Under the pieces are notes generated by a model that was given only the letters and a program-made list of their open reading frames with translations, was not told the DNA's origin and ran no database searches. A stretch of 64,000 bases of DNA from Streptomyces lavendulae subsp. lavendulae (lineage in GTDB: Bacteria > Actinomycetota > Actinomycetes > Streptomycetales > Streptomycetaceae), in assembly GCF_002803845.1 (NCBI RefSeq), contig NZ_CP024985.1:5963501-6027500 (forward strand), given 5' to 3'. The position numbers and the translations under genes are program-made. Positions 32,470 to 40,860 of this stretch are shown here, one piece after another. Each line of letters starts with the position of its first letter. The stretch's first letter is position 1.

Positions 32470-33117
32470 GTGAGAATCAGCGCCATGGAAAGCAGCAGCA
32501 CCGGTACGGGCACCGGCGGCGCACGCCGCCAGGCCACCCGGCAGAAGCTCTACGAAGCCGCCGTCACGCTCATCGCCGAACAGGGTTTCTCCGCGACCAC
32601 GGTCGACGAGATCGCCGAGCGGGCCGGCGTCGCCAAGGGCACCGTCTACTACAACTTCGCCAGCAAGACCGAGCTCTTCGAGGAGCTGCTGCGGCACGGG
32701 GTCGGTCTGCTGACCGCCTCGCTGCGCACCGCGGCCCAGGAGACCGAGGCGCGCGGCGGCACCCGGATCGAGGCCCTCGACGCCATGATCCGGGCGGGAC
32801 TGGTCTTCATCGACCGCTACCCGGCCTTCACCCAGCTCTACGTCGCCGAGCTGTGGCGCACCAACCGGGCCTGGCAGTCCACCCTGATGGTGGTCCGCCA
32901 GGAGGCCGTGGCCGTGGTGGAGACGGTGCTGCGCGAGGGCGTCGAGCGGGGGGAGCTCAGCACCGAGATCGACGTGCCGCTGACGGCCGCCGCCCTGGTC
33001 GGCATGGTGCTGGTGGCCGCGCTGGACTGGCAGGCCTTCCAGAGCGAGCGGTCGCTGGACGACGTCCACTCGGCGCTGTCGCTGCTGCTGCGGGGCCGGG
33101 TCAGCGGGAGCCGCTGA
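32470..33117 (+). CDS. TetR-family transcriptional regulator
   Basis: A 215-residue regulator. The N-terminal helix-turn-helix spans RQKLYEAAVTLIAEQGFSAT and TVDEIAERAGVAKGTVYYNF; the C-terminal ~140 residues are a TetR ligand-binding domain (LVFIDRYPAFTQLYVAELWRTN). It starts 15 nt after the YhgE stop (GTG 32470 with GGGGGTGGG upstream; ATG 32485 is possible). It very probably represses its own operon through the 26-bp palindrome at 29275-29300. Confidence 0.88.
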   Translation: MRISAMESSSTGTGTGGARRQATRQKLYEAAVTLIAEQGFSATTVDEIAERAGVAKGTVYYNFASKTELFEELLRHGVGLLTASLRTAAQETEARGGTRIEALDAMIRAGLVFIDRYPAFTQLYVAELWRTNRAWQSTLMVVRQEAVAVVETVLREGVERGELSTEIDVPLTAAALVGMVLVAALDWQAFQSERSLDDVHSALSLLLRGRVSGSR

Positions 33118-33333
33118 GGGACCCCCGGTCGGCGGTGCCCTCCGGGGAGCCGGGCGGCGTAGAACTGAGTATCCGTACCTAGGTGCACAGATGAGTACGC
33201 GTACGGATGGCTCCCACCTGCGCGGACAGCAGACTGGGGGCATCGGGCGGGGCACACGGCCCGCACCGCGGACACGGGGCCGCGGAGCGGACCGGGGCCC
33301 CGGCCGGGAGTGAGTGGGGGGACCCGGCAACGG

Positions 33334-33388
33334 GAAACGCCGGTGTGGTCGGGCTCGGGGGGAACGAGCCCGACCACACCGGCGTTTC
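33334..33388. terminator. Bidirectional terminator between the TetR and transglutaminase genes
   Basis: A perfect 24-bp stem with a 7-nt loop (GGGGGAA), about 217 nt after the TetR stop and 25 nt after the minus-strand transglutaminase stop. AAA at one end and TTT at the other give short T-runs in both directions. The remaining 216 bp between the TetR stop and this hairpin hold no gene I can support, only two direct copies of GAGTAYSCGTAC (33167, 33193). Confidence 0.88.
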
Positions 33389-33412
33389 GCCGTCGTGCCG
33401 CCGCGGCGGACT

Positions 33413-35830
33413 TCAGCCGCGGTTGCGCAGGGGGAGGCGGAAGCGGGCGCTGAGGGCCGTCGTCCGGGCCGAGACCGCGGCCAGCCGGGCCGACAGGGCC
33501 CAGGAGACGCGGGCCGCCGACCGGGGGAGCAGCAGCGCCCGCAGCCTGCCCGGCCGGGTCGCGGACGCCAGCAGCGCGCTCCGGGCCAGGAGGACGTCCT
33601 CGGACAGCCCCGGAGCGGAGACCTCCGCGCCGGGCGGGGCGTACAGCGCCCGCTCCACCGCACCCGCGACCCGGTGCACGGCCTGCGCGGCCTCCCCGTC
33701 CAGCCGGCCCAGGACCACCACGCGCGCCGCCGCCCGGCGCGGGGAGAGCGCCTCGTCGGGCGGGATGCCCACGTCCCAGGCGGCGTCACCGAGCTCCCGC
33801 CACGCGGCCAGGACGTCCCCGCCGGCCAGCCGCCGGCCGCGGACCCGGCGGCGCCACAGCACCGGCAGCAACGGCAGCCCCAGCACGGCCAGTACGGCCG
33901 CGCCCCAGCCGATGACCGCGCCCACGGGCAGGCCGCCGGAGCCGGGAGCGGCGGACTGCTTCGGCGCCGCGCCCCCGCACTCGCCGAGCTTCTTCAGCTC
34001 GGGCGGGCAGGCGTCGTTCTGCGAGGGGGCCGCCGAGGGCGCCGCCGCCGACTGCGAGGGCAGCGCGGACGGCGCGGACGGCTGCGGGAGCGGGGTGGCG
34101 GCGCGGCTGTAGTCCGGCACCGAGATCCCCGAGCGGGGCGTCGGCTCGAACCGGGTCCACCCCACGCCCTCGAAGTACAGCTCGGGCCACGCGTGCGCGT
34201 CCCGCATCGAGACGTTCACGCTGCCGTCGGACTGCTTCTCGCCCGGGGTGAAGCCGACCGCCACGCGCGCCGGGATGCCCAGCGTGCGCGACATCGCCGC
34301 CATCGAGAAGGCGAAGTGGACGCAGAAGCCCTCCTTGTCCTGGAGGAACCGGGCGATGGCCTGCGAACCCGTCCCCGAGGACACCTTCGTGTCGTAGCGG
34401 AAGCCGCCGTTCACCGCGAAGAAGTCCTGGAGCCGGACGGCCCGGGTGTAGTCGTCCTGCGCGCCCTGGGTCACCCGCCGGGCCGTGTCCGCCACCACCG
34501 GCGGCAGGTTGTCCGGCACCTTGGTGTACTCGGCCTGCACGAAGGGGTTCGGGCCCGGGGCGGACTGCAGCTGCGCCGCCGTCGGCCGCAGCACAAGGCT
34601 CCGTACGGTGTACTGCGCGCCCTGCACGTTCTGGAAGCGGTCCTTGCCCAGCTGGTCGCCGACCAGGGTCCGGCCGACCGGCTCGTACCGCCACTTGCCG
34701 GCGATGTCCACCTGCGTCGCCGGGTAGGGCATCGGCAGGTAGCGCTGGGCGTACGTCTCCGCCGCCGAGACGGTGGTGCGGATCTCGGCCGAGCCCTCGC
34801 GGACCCGTTCGCTCAGCCCCGCGGGGTTCGGCAGCCGCTCCGGCACGTCGGTCAGGGGGCGCCCGGAGGCTTCCCACTTGACCCCGTTGAACTCGTCCAG
34901 CGCCAGGATCCGCAGGTACTGCTCGCCCAGCTGCGGGCTGTCCGTGCGGTACTTGAGCACCACCCGGTTGTCCTGCGCGTTCAGGCTGCTCTGGAGCGAC
35001 ACCAGCGGGTTCACCGCGGAGATCGTGCCCCCGCCGCCCGCCCTGGCGGAGTCCTCACCGGGACGGCCGAGCACCCCGCCGCCGAGCGCGGGCAGCGCGG
35101 CCGGCACCGCCAGTGCCAGTCCCAGCGCGGCCACGCCGATCCGGCGGCCGGTGCGCACGGGCGCCAGGGCCCGTCCGCCGCCGCCCGGGCCGCCGCCGTA
35201 GCCGGAGGCGGCGGACACCCGCGCGCTCGGGGCCGCGCCGAAGACCCGTCCCCACTGGGCGAGCCGGTCACGGCCCTCGGACAGCAGCAGCATCAGGTAG
35301 CCCGCGCCGGCCAGCAGGAAGGCGAACCAGGAGCCGCCCCGCTCCGCCGACAGTCCGGCCGCCACCGAGTACAGCGCCAGCAGCGGCAGTCCGGCCGCCG
35401 CCGCCGAGCGCAGCGTGACCGCCAGGGCGTCGACGAGCAGGCCGATCAGCAGCACGCCGCAGAGCAGCAGCAGCCGGATGCCGTCCGTCAGGGGGGCCGG
35501 TATCGCGAACTCGCCGACGTCCCGCACGCCCTGCTGGAACAGCCCGCCGAAGTCGGTGACCAGGAAGGCCATCGGCCCGCTCCCGGTGGATTCGGTCTTG
35601 CCCGCGAACAGGAGCGCGAGCAGCAGCAGCGACACCAGCAGCTGCGCGCCCACGGTCAGCGGCCGGGCCAGCGGGATCCGCCGGCCCCCGGCGCCCACCG
35701 CGGCCTGCACGGCCAGCAGCGCGGCGGCCTGGAGCAGCCAGCCGGAGGTCTCCACCAGCGGGGCCAGTGACCAGGAGGTCAGCAGCGTCGCCAGCGCGGC
35801 GAAGAGCGTCACGCGCGCCCGCCCGCTCAT
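33413..35830 (-). CDS. TgpA-type membrane transglutaminase-like protein
   Basis: An 805-residue membrane protein: about six helices in the first 240 residues (LFAALATLLTSWSLAPL, LLLCGVLLIGLLVDAL), a DUF3488-like periplasmic region, then a transglutaminase core with catalytic Cys503 in EGFCVHFA, His546 in DAHAWPEL and the following FEPTP acid. A Pro/Ser-rich linker, one more helix (about residue 640) and a DUF4129-like tail complete it. ATG 35830 overlaps the DUF58 stop by 4 bp. In the moxR-DUF58-tgpA arrangement these proteins are thought to act on envelope proteins; the substrate is unknown. Confidence 0.87.
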   Translation of the reverse strand: MSGRARVTLFAALATLLTSWSLAPLVETSGWLLQAAALLAVQAAVGAGGRRIPLARPLTVGAQLLVSLLLLALLFAGKTESTGSGPMAFLVTDFGGLFQQGVRDVGEFAIPAPLTDGIRLLLLCGVLLIGLLVDALAVTLRSAAAAGLPLLALYSVAAGLSAERGGSWFAFLLAGAGYLMLLLSEGRDRLAQWGRVFGAAPSARVSAASGYGGGPGGGGRALAPVRTGRRIGVAALGLALAVPAALPALGGGVLGRPGEDSARAGGGGTISAVNPLVSLQSSLNAQDNRVVLKYRTDSPQLGEQYLRILALDEFNGVKWEASGRPLTDVPERLPNPAGLSERVREGSAEIRTTVSAAETYAQRYLPMPYPATQVDIAGKWRYEPVGRTLVGDQLGKDRFQNVQGAQYTVRSLVLRPTAAQLQSAPGPNPFVQAEYTKVPDNLPPVVADTARRVTQGAQDDYTRAVRLQDFFAVNGGFRYDTKVSSGTGSQAIARFLQDKEGFCVHFAFSMAAMSRTLGIPARVAVGFTPGEKQSDGSVNVSMRDAHAWPELYFEGVGWTRFEPTPRSGISVPDYSRAATPLPQPSAPSALPSQSAAAPSAAPSQNDACPPELKKLGECGGAAPKQSAAPGSGGLPVGAVIGWGAAVLAVLGLPLLPVLWRRRVRGRRLAGGDVLAAWRELGDAAWDVGIPPDEALSPRRAAARVVVLGRLDGEAAQAVHRVAGAVERALYAPPGAEVSAPGLSEDVLLARSALLASATRPGRLRALLLPRSAARVSWALSARLAAVSARTTALSARFRLPLRNRG

Positions 35831-37185
35831 ACCAGGCCTCCGGGGGTCGTTCCCGTGCTTACGGGGGCGTTCCCGGCCTGCCGCCACAGATCGGCGAAGG
35901 CCGCGCCGGGCGGGACGGCCAGCGCCGTCCAGCCGGCGTCGCGCAGCCTGCGCAGCCGCTCTTCCACCCGCGAGGGCTCACCGGCCCAGGTCGCGGAGTC
36001 CAGTACGAACGCCACCGCTCCCGCGCTGCGCTGCCGCATCCGGGCCGCCATTTCCGTCTGTACGTCGTCCAGGTCGCCGAAGAACGCGACGAGCAGGCCG
36101 TCCCCGCCGGAGCCGAGCCCGGCCCCCGCCCCGCGCACGGCTTCGCAGGCGCGGGCGAGTCCGGAGCCCTGGGAGTGGCCGACCACCGCGAGGGTGTCCA
36201 TCATCAGCCCGGCCGCCTCGGCGGACTCCTGCCCGCCCGAGGAGAACCCGCCGGCGCCCTCACCGGGCACCGAGTCGCCGGTGTCGGTCAGCAGCCGCAC
36301 CGAGAACCCCTGCTCCAGGACGTGCAGCACGGTGGAGGCGGCGGCGGAGACCGCCCATTCGAAGGCGGAGTCGGGGCCCGCGCCCTCGTAGGCGCCGCCC
36401 CGGGTGTCGAGCAGGACGGTGGCCTTGCTGCGCTGCGGGGTCTCCTCGCGGCGCACCATCAGCTCGCCGTAGCGGGCGGTGGAGCGCCAGTGCACCCGGC
36501 GCAGGTCGTCGCCGCGCCGGTAGGTACGGGGGATGACGTCGTCGTCGCCGGCCAGCGCGAGGGAGCGGCGGGTGCCCTCGCCGTAGCCGTTGGCCTCGCC
36601 GGTCATCCGGACCGGGGGCAGGGGCTCGGTGCGGGGGACGACGGTGAGGGTGTCGTAGGCGCTGAAGGAACGGGTGAGCTCGACCAGCCCGAAGGGGTCG
36701 GTCAGCCGGAGCTGGAGCGGGCCCAGCGGGTAGCGGCCGCGCAGGTCGGAGCGGACCCGGTAGGAGACCTCGCGCCTGCCGCCGGCCTCGACCCGGTCCA
36801 GGACGAAGCGGGGCCGGGGTCCCAGGACGTAGGGCACCCGGTCCTGGAGCATCAGCAGTCCCGTGGGGATCCGGGAGACGTTCTCCAGCCGGAGCTGGAC
36901 GCGGGCCTCGCCGCCGGCGGGCACCCGCGGCGGGGTCAGCCGCCGGTCGGCGGTGACCCGGTGGCGGGTGCGGTGCAGGGTCAGGACGCAGATCAGAGGC
37001 AGGACGACGAGCAGCAGGCCGACGCGGAGCAGCTGGCCCTGGCCGAGTACGTACGCGCACCCGGCCGCGGCGGTCCCGGCGGCCAGGAACGAGCGGCCCC
37101 GGGTGGTCAGCCCCGCCAGCGAGGCGCGCAGTCCGCCCGGGTCCCTCACCTGCCCGCCGGCGCCGTACGGGGCACCGGCACCCAT
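35827..37185 (-). CDS. DUF58 domain-containing protein
   Basis: A 452-residue protein with two N-terminal helices (about residues 33-70) and a C-terminal DUF58 domain recognised by the DVIPRTYRRGDDLRRVHWRSTARYGELMVR stretch, followed by a von Willebrand factor A-like fold (ATVLLDTRGGAYEG). DUF58 proteins accompany MoxR ATPases. Start and stop overlap its neighbours (ATGA to tgpA; the moxR stop touches its start), so all three are one operon. Confidence 0.88.
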   Translation of the reverse strand: MGAGAPYGAGGQVRDPGGLRASLAGLTTRGRSFLAAGTAAAGCAYVLGQGQLLRVGLLLVVLPLICVLTLHRTRHRVTADRRLTPPRVPAGGEARVQLRLENVSRIPTGLLMLQDRVPYVLGPRPRFVLDRVEAGGRREVSYRVRSDLRGRYPLGPLQLRLTDPFGLVELTRSFSAYDTLTVVPRTEPLPPVRMTGEANGYGEGTRRSLALAGDDDVIPRTYRRGDDLRRVHWRSTARYGELMVRREETPQRSKATVLLDTRGGAYEGAGPDSAFEWAVSAAASTVLHVLEQGFSVRLLTDTGDSVPGEGAGGFSSGGQESAEAAGLMMDTLAVVGHSQGSGLARACEAVRGAGAGLGSGGDGLLVAFFGDLDDVQTEMAARMRQRSAGAVAFVLDSATWAGEPSRVEERLRRLRDAGWTALAVPPGAAFADLWRQAGNAPVSTGTTPGGLV

Positions 37186-38195
37186 CAGAAGCCCCGGATG
37201 CCCGCGCCGGGCGGCATCTCGCCGCGGGCGTGCGCGGCGGGGACGGGGGTGCGCTGGAGGATGTCCTGGACGACCTGCTCGGCGGTGCGCCGGTTCAGCT
37301 GTGCCTGCGCGGTGGGCAGCAGCCGGTGCGCGAGGACGGGCGCGGCCAGCTGCTGGACGTCGTCGGGCAGTACGTAGTCCCGGCCGGCCAGGGCGGCGGA
37401 GGCCTTCACGGCGCGCAGCAGGTGCAGGGTGGCGCGGGGCGAGGCGCCGAGGCGCAGGTCCGGGTGGCTGCGGGTGGCGGAGACCAGGTCGACGACGTAG
37501 CGGCGGACGGGCGGGGCGACGTACACCTCGCGGACGGCCTCGATGAGCTTGACGACGTCGTGGGCGTGCGCGACGGCGGTGAGGTCGTCGAGGGGGGAGA
37601 CCCCGCCGTGCACGTCGAGCATCTGGAGCTCGGCGTCGGGGCTGGGGTAGCCGACGGAGACGCGGGCCATGAACCGGTCGCGCTGGGCCTCGGGGAGGGG
37701 GTAGGTGCCCTCCATCTCGACCGGGTTCTGGGTGGCGACCACCATGAAGGGGCTGGGCAGGGTGTAGGTGGTGCCGTCTATCGTGACCTGGCGCTCCTCC
37801 ATCGACTCCAGCAGCGCGGACTGGGTCTTGGGGGAGGCGCGGTTGATCTCGTCGCCGATGACGATCTGCGCGAAGATCGCGCCCGGCTTGAACTCGAACT
37901 CGCGGCGCTGCTGGTCGTAGATGCTGACGCCGGTGATGTCGGAGGGCAGCAGGTCTGGGGTGAACTGGATGCGCTGGACCGAGCAGTCGATGGACTTGGC
38001 GAGCGTCTTGGCCAGCATGGTCTTGCCGACGCCGGGAACGTCCTCGATCAGCAGGTGGCCCTCGGCGAGGAGCACGGTCAGGGCGAGCCGGACGACCTCC
38101 GGCTTCCCCTCGATCACGCCCTCGACCGACTGGCGGATCCGCTCGGCCGTGCTGGTCAGATCAGCGAGGCTCGCTCGGTCGTCGTACGTGGTCAC
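37185..38195 (-). CDS. MoxR-family AAA+ ATPase
   Basis: A 336-residue AAA+ ATPase with Walker A in EDVPGVGKTMLAK, Walker B in IVIGDEINRAS, sensor 1 in MVVATQNPVEMEGTYPLPEAQRDRF and a C-terminal lid (SPRATLHLLRAVKASAAL). MoxR proteins act as chaperones for metal-dependent or VWA-domain partners; here the partner is presumably the DUF58 protein. GTG 38195 has GAGGAG 8 nt upstream and is preferred over an in-frame start 57 bp earlier. Confidence 0.92.
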   Translation of the reverse strand: MTTYDDRASLADLTSTAERIRQSVEGVIEGKPEVVRLALTVLLAEGHLLIEDVPGVGKTMLAKTLAKSIDCSVQRIQFTPDLLPSDITGVSIYDQQRREFEFKPGAIFAQIVIGDEINRASPKTQSALLESMEERQVTIDGTTYTLPSPFMVVATQNPVEMEGTYPLPEAQRDRFMARVSVGYPSPDAELQMLDVHGGVSPLDDLTAVAHAHDVVKLIEAVREVYVAPPVRRYVVDLVSATRSHPDLRLGASPRATLHLLRAVKASAALAGRDYVLPDDVQQLAAPVLAHRLLPTAQAQLNRRTAEQVVQDILQRTPVPAAHARGEMPPGAGIRGF

Positions 38196-38332
38196 CTGGT
38201 TCTCCTCGGCCCTTTTCCAGGGCCGACGCTCTTGGCGCATGAACCGGCCCACCCCGAAACACGGACGCCGTTCCGGAGGGATTCCGGGGGGCGTCCCCCC
38301 GCATTCTTGACGCCGTCACGGCCCGGTGTCAC

Positions 38333-38884
38333 TCACGAGGCCGGATCGATCTCCCGCAGGAGGCCCGTGTGCACGTCGAAGACGAAGCCTCGCACATCGT
38401 CCTTGTGGGGCAGGAAGGGGTTGGTGCGCACGCGCTGCATGGACTGGCGGACGTCCTGGTCCACGTCGCGGAAGGCCTCGACGGCCCAGGCGGGGCGCTG
38501 GCCGACCTCGTCCTCCAGCTCGTGCCGGAAGTCCTCGGTCAGGCTTTCGAGGCCGCAGCCGGTGTGGTGGATGAGTATCACCGTGCGGGTGCCCAGGGCG
38601 CGCTGGCTGATGGTGAGCGAGCGGATGGTGTCGTCGGTGACGACGCCGCCGGCGTTGCGGATGGTGTGGCAGTCGCCGAGCTCCAGGCCGAGGGCCTTGT
38701 GGAGGTCGAGGCGGGCGTCCATACAGGCCACGACGGCCACGTGGAGGACCGGGCGGGCGTCCATGCCGGGGTCGGTGAACTGCGCGGCGTACCGGCGGTT
38801 CGCCTCGACGAGGCGGTCGGTGACGGTTTCGCCGCCGGATCCCTCGGTGACGGGGCCGGCGGGCAGGGATGCGGAAGTCGTCAT
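38333..38884 (-). CDS. Beta-class carbonic anhydrase
   Basis: A 183-residue beta-carbonic anhydrase interconverting CO2 and bicarbonate. Zinc ligands are Cys in VACMDARLD with the Asp-Arg dyad, and His/Cys in HHTGCG; IRNAGG is also typical. ATG 38884 is preceded by TAACGT seven nucleotides upstream and no ribosome-binding site, so the message is probably leaderless. The gap to the dcw cluster on the other side (38885-39196) contains only promoter elements. Confidence 0.9.
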   Translation of the reverse strand: MTTSASLPAGPVTEGSGGETVTDRLVEANRRYAAQFTDPGMDARPVLHVAVVACMDARLDLHKALGLELGDCHTIRNAGGVVTDDTIRSLTISQRALGTRTVILIHHTGCGLESLTEDFRHELEDEVGQRPAWAVEAFRDVDQDVRQSMQRVRTNPFLPHKDDVRGFVFDVHTGLLREIDPAS

Positions 38885-39059
38885 GGTTACGACGTTAGTG
38901 GTCACACGGCGGTGCGGCATTGAGTGAGGGTGGACAAAGAAGGTCAACGAGCCTTGTTGTGAGCTAACCCACAGGGGTGAGGCGGGGGCCGCCGTCCGGG
39001 TGATTCGGGGCTTTTGCGTGTTCCCTCCGCGTGGGGCGCACCGGGCGCGGGGCGGTTCG

Positions 39060-39087
39060 TTGACCGTGGCGACCGTTGCACTAAAGT
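39060..39087 (+). promoter_or_regulatory. Promoter of the dcw cluster upstream of rsmH
   Basis: TTGACC (39060-39065) and TAAAGT (39082-39087) with a 16-bp spacer, a strong vegetative-type promoter about 110 bp before rsmH. Confidence 0.65.
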
Positions 39088-39153
39088 GACGCGAACCGGC
39101 CGGAGCCCGGCCCTCACCCGGCCGCCCGGCCCCCTGGTAAAACTCCGCGTGCG

Positions 39154-39179
39154 CGGCGCGGCGTACGCCTGCCGCGCCG
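39154..39179 (+). other. Hairpin in the rsmH 5' leader
   Basis: CGGCGCGGC and its complement form a 9-bp stem with an 8-nt loop between the promoter and the ribosome-binding site (GAGAGGG) of rsmH. It could stabilise the message or modulate its translation. Confidence 0.5.
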
Positions 39180-39196
39180 TTATCTGAGAGGGCGCT

Positions 39197-40156
39197 TTGA
39201 CTAGCGAGTCCCGACATGTCCCGGTGATGCTCCAGCGGTGCCTGGACCTGTTGGCCCCGGCGCTGGAGAGGCCGGGGGCCGTGGTCGTCGACTGCACCCT
39301 CGGCCTCGGCGGCCACAGCGAGGCCCTGCTGACCCGGTTCCCCGAGGCCCACCTGATCGGCCTTGACCGCGACAAGGAAGCCCTGCGGCTCTCCGGCGAG
39401 CGCCTCGCGCCGTACGGCGACCGGGCCACCCTCGTCCACGCGATCTACGCCGACCTCGCCGAGGTGCTCGACAGCCTGGGGATCCCGGCCGTCCAGGGCA
39501 TCCTCTTCGACCTGGGCGTCTCCTCCATGCAGCTCGACGAGGCCGACCGCGGGTTCGCGTACGCGCAGGACGCCCCGCTGGACATGCGCATGGACCAGAC
39601 GACCGGCATCAGCGCCGCCGAGGTCCTCAACACCTACGCCCCCGGCGAGCTGGTGCGCATCCTGCGCCAGTACGGCGAGGAGAAGCAGGCGAAGCGGATC
39701 GTGTCGGCGATCGTGCGCGAGCGGGAGAAGGAGCCTTTCAGCAACAGCGCGCGGCTGGTGGAGCTGATCCGCGACGCGCTGCCGCAGGCCGCCAAGCGCA
39801 CGGGCGGCAACCCCGCCAAGCGGACCTTCCAGGCCCTGCGCATCGAGGTCAACGGTGAGCTCTCCGGGCTGGAGAAGGCCATTCCGGCGGCGGTCGACCG
39901 GATCGCGGTCGGCGGGCGGATCGCCGTGCTCTCGTACCACTCGCTGGAGGACCGGCTGGTCAAGCAGGTCTTCGCGGCGGGCGCCACCTCCACGGCCCCG
40001 CCCGGACTGCCGGTCGTACCGGAGAAGTACCAGCCGAAGCTGAAGCTCCTGACGCGCGGGGCGGAACTGCCCACCGAGGAGGAGATCGCCGAGAACCGGC
40101 GGGCCGCCCCGGCCCGGTTCCGCGGCGTCGAGCGCATCCGCGAGGCGCGGCTGTGA
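39197..40156 (+). CDS. rsmH: 16S rRNA (cytosine(1402)-N4)-methyltransferase RsmH (MraW)
   Basis: A 319-residue methyltransferase, first gene of the dcw cluster. HVPVMLQRCLDLL at the start, SAM motif VVDCTLGLGGHSEALL, FDLGVSSMQLDEADRGFAY and SYHSLEDRLVKQVF near the C-terminus are family hallmarks. The start is TTG 39197 with GAGAGGG five nucleotides upstream; no ATG or GTG fits. The stop overlaps the ftsL GTG by 4 bp. No mraZ gene precedes it. Confidence 0.95.
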   Translation: MTSESRHVPVMLQRCLDLLAPALERPGAVVVDCTLGLGGHSEALLTRFPEAHLIGLDRDKEALRLSGERLAPYGDRATLVHAIYADLAEVLDSLGIPAVQGILFDLGVSSMQLDEADRGFAYAQDAPLDMRMDQTTGISAAEVLNTYAPGELVRILRQYGEEKQAKRIVSAIVREREKEPFSNSARLVELIRDALPQAAKRTGGNPAKRTFQALRIEVNGELSGLEKAIPAAVDRIAVGGRIAVLSYHSLEDRLVKQVFAAGATSTAPPGLPVVPEKYQPKLKLLTRGAELPTEEEIAENRRAAPARFRGVERIREARL

Positions 40157-40689
40157 CCCCGGCGGGCCGCTCCCCGGGCGGCAAGGCCGGCAAGGCGGCC
40201 CGCCTCGTCCGGGTGCGGCCCGCCGCCGCCACGGCGGGGCAGGCGGCCCGGATGCCGTTCGTCCTGCTGGTGGTGGCACTGCTCGGCGGCGGGCTGATCA
40301 GCCTGCTGCTGCTGAACTCCGCGCTCAACCAGGGCTCCTTCCAGCTGACGAAGCTGAAGAAGGAGACCACCGCCCTGACGGACGAGCAGCAGGCGCTCCA
40401 GCGGGACGTCGACGCCTACTCCGCCCCGGACGCGCTCCAGCGGCGGGCGCACGAGCTGGGGCTGGTGCCGGGCGGCAGCCCCGTCTTCATCGGCTCCGAC
40501 GGCAAGGTCGCCGGCACCCCCGCCCAGGCGGAGGCGCCGCCCGCGCCCTCGCCCCCGGCGGTCTCCCCGAGTGCGCAGCCGCCCGCGTCCGGCGCGGCGG
40601 CCCCGCCCTCGGGTGGCCCCGCGCCCGCCACGGGCCAGCCCGCACCCCCTCAAGCCCAGCCACAGCCGAGCCAGACCCCTGGAAGGTGA
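40153..40689 (+). CDS. ftsL: FtsL-type septum protein
   Basis: A 178-residue bitopic membrane protein: basic N-terminus, one helix at about residues 35-55 (FVLLVVALLGGGLISLLLL), a short extracytoplasmic coiled coil (LKKETTALTDEQQALQRDVD) and the conserved DALQRRAHELGLVPG segment, then a Pro/Ala-rich tail. Position and architecture identify it as FtsL, part of the FtsQ-FtsL-DivIC complex. Coupled to rsmH by a GTGA overlap. Confidence 0.85.
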   Translation: MTPAGRSPGGKAGKAARLVRVRPAAATAGQAARMPFVLLVVALLGGGLISLLLLNSALNQGSFQLTKLKKETTALTDEQQALQRDVDAYSAPDALQRRAHELGLVPGGSPVFIGSDGKVAGTPAQAEAPPAPSPPAVSPSAQPPASGAAAPPSGGPAPATGQPAPPQAQPQPSQTPGR

Positions 40690-40860
40690 CGTCGTGACGC
40701 GGACCCCTGCGGGGCATCTCCCCGCCCCGCCCTTCCACCGTTCCCCGGCCCCCACCCGGCCCCGCGCATCGAACGCCCGCGGGGCTGGGCGGGTCCCTGG
40801 CGGTGCCGTCCGGCCGGGCGCCCGCGGTCCCGTGGTGGCCGGGGGACGGAGGGGGCCCCG
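40690..40860 (+). other. ftsL-ftsI intergenic gap with a shared 28-bp motif
   Basis: 171 bp without a supported gene. Bases 40718-40745 match 57404-57431, downstream of divIVA, at 27 of 28 positions, so the gap holds a piece of a dispersed intergenic repeat. The ftsI ribosome-binding site (GGAGGGGG) lies at the end. Confidence 0.6.
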
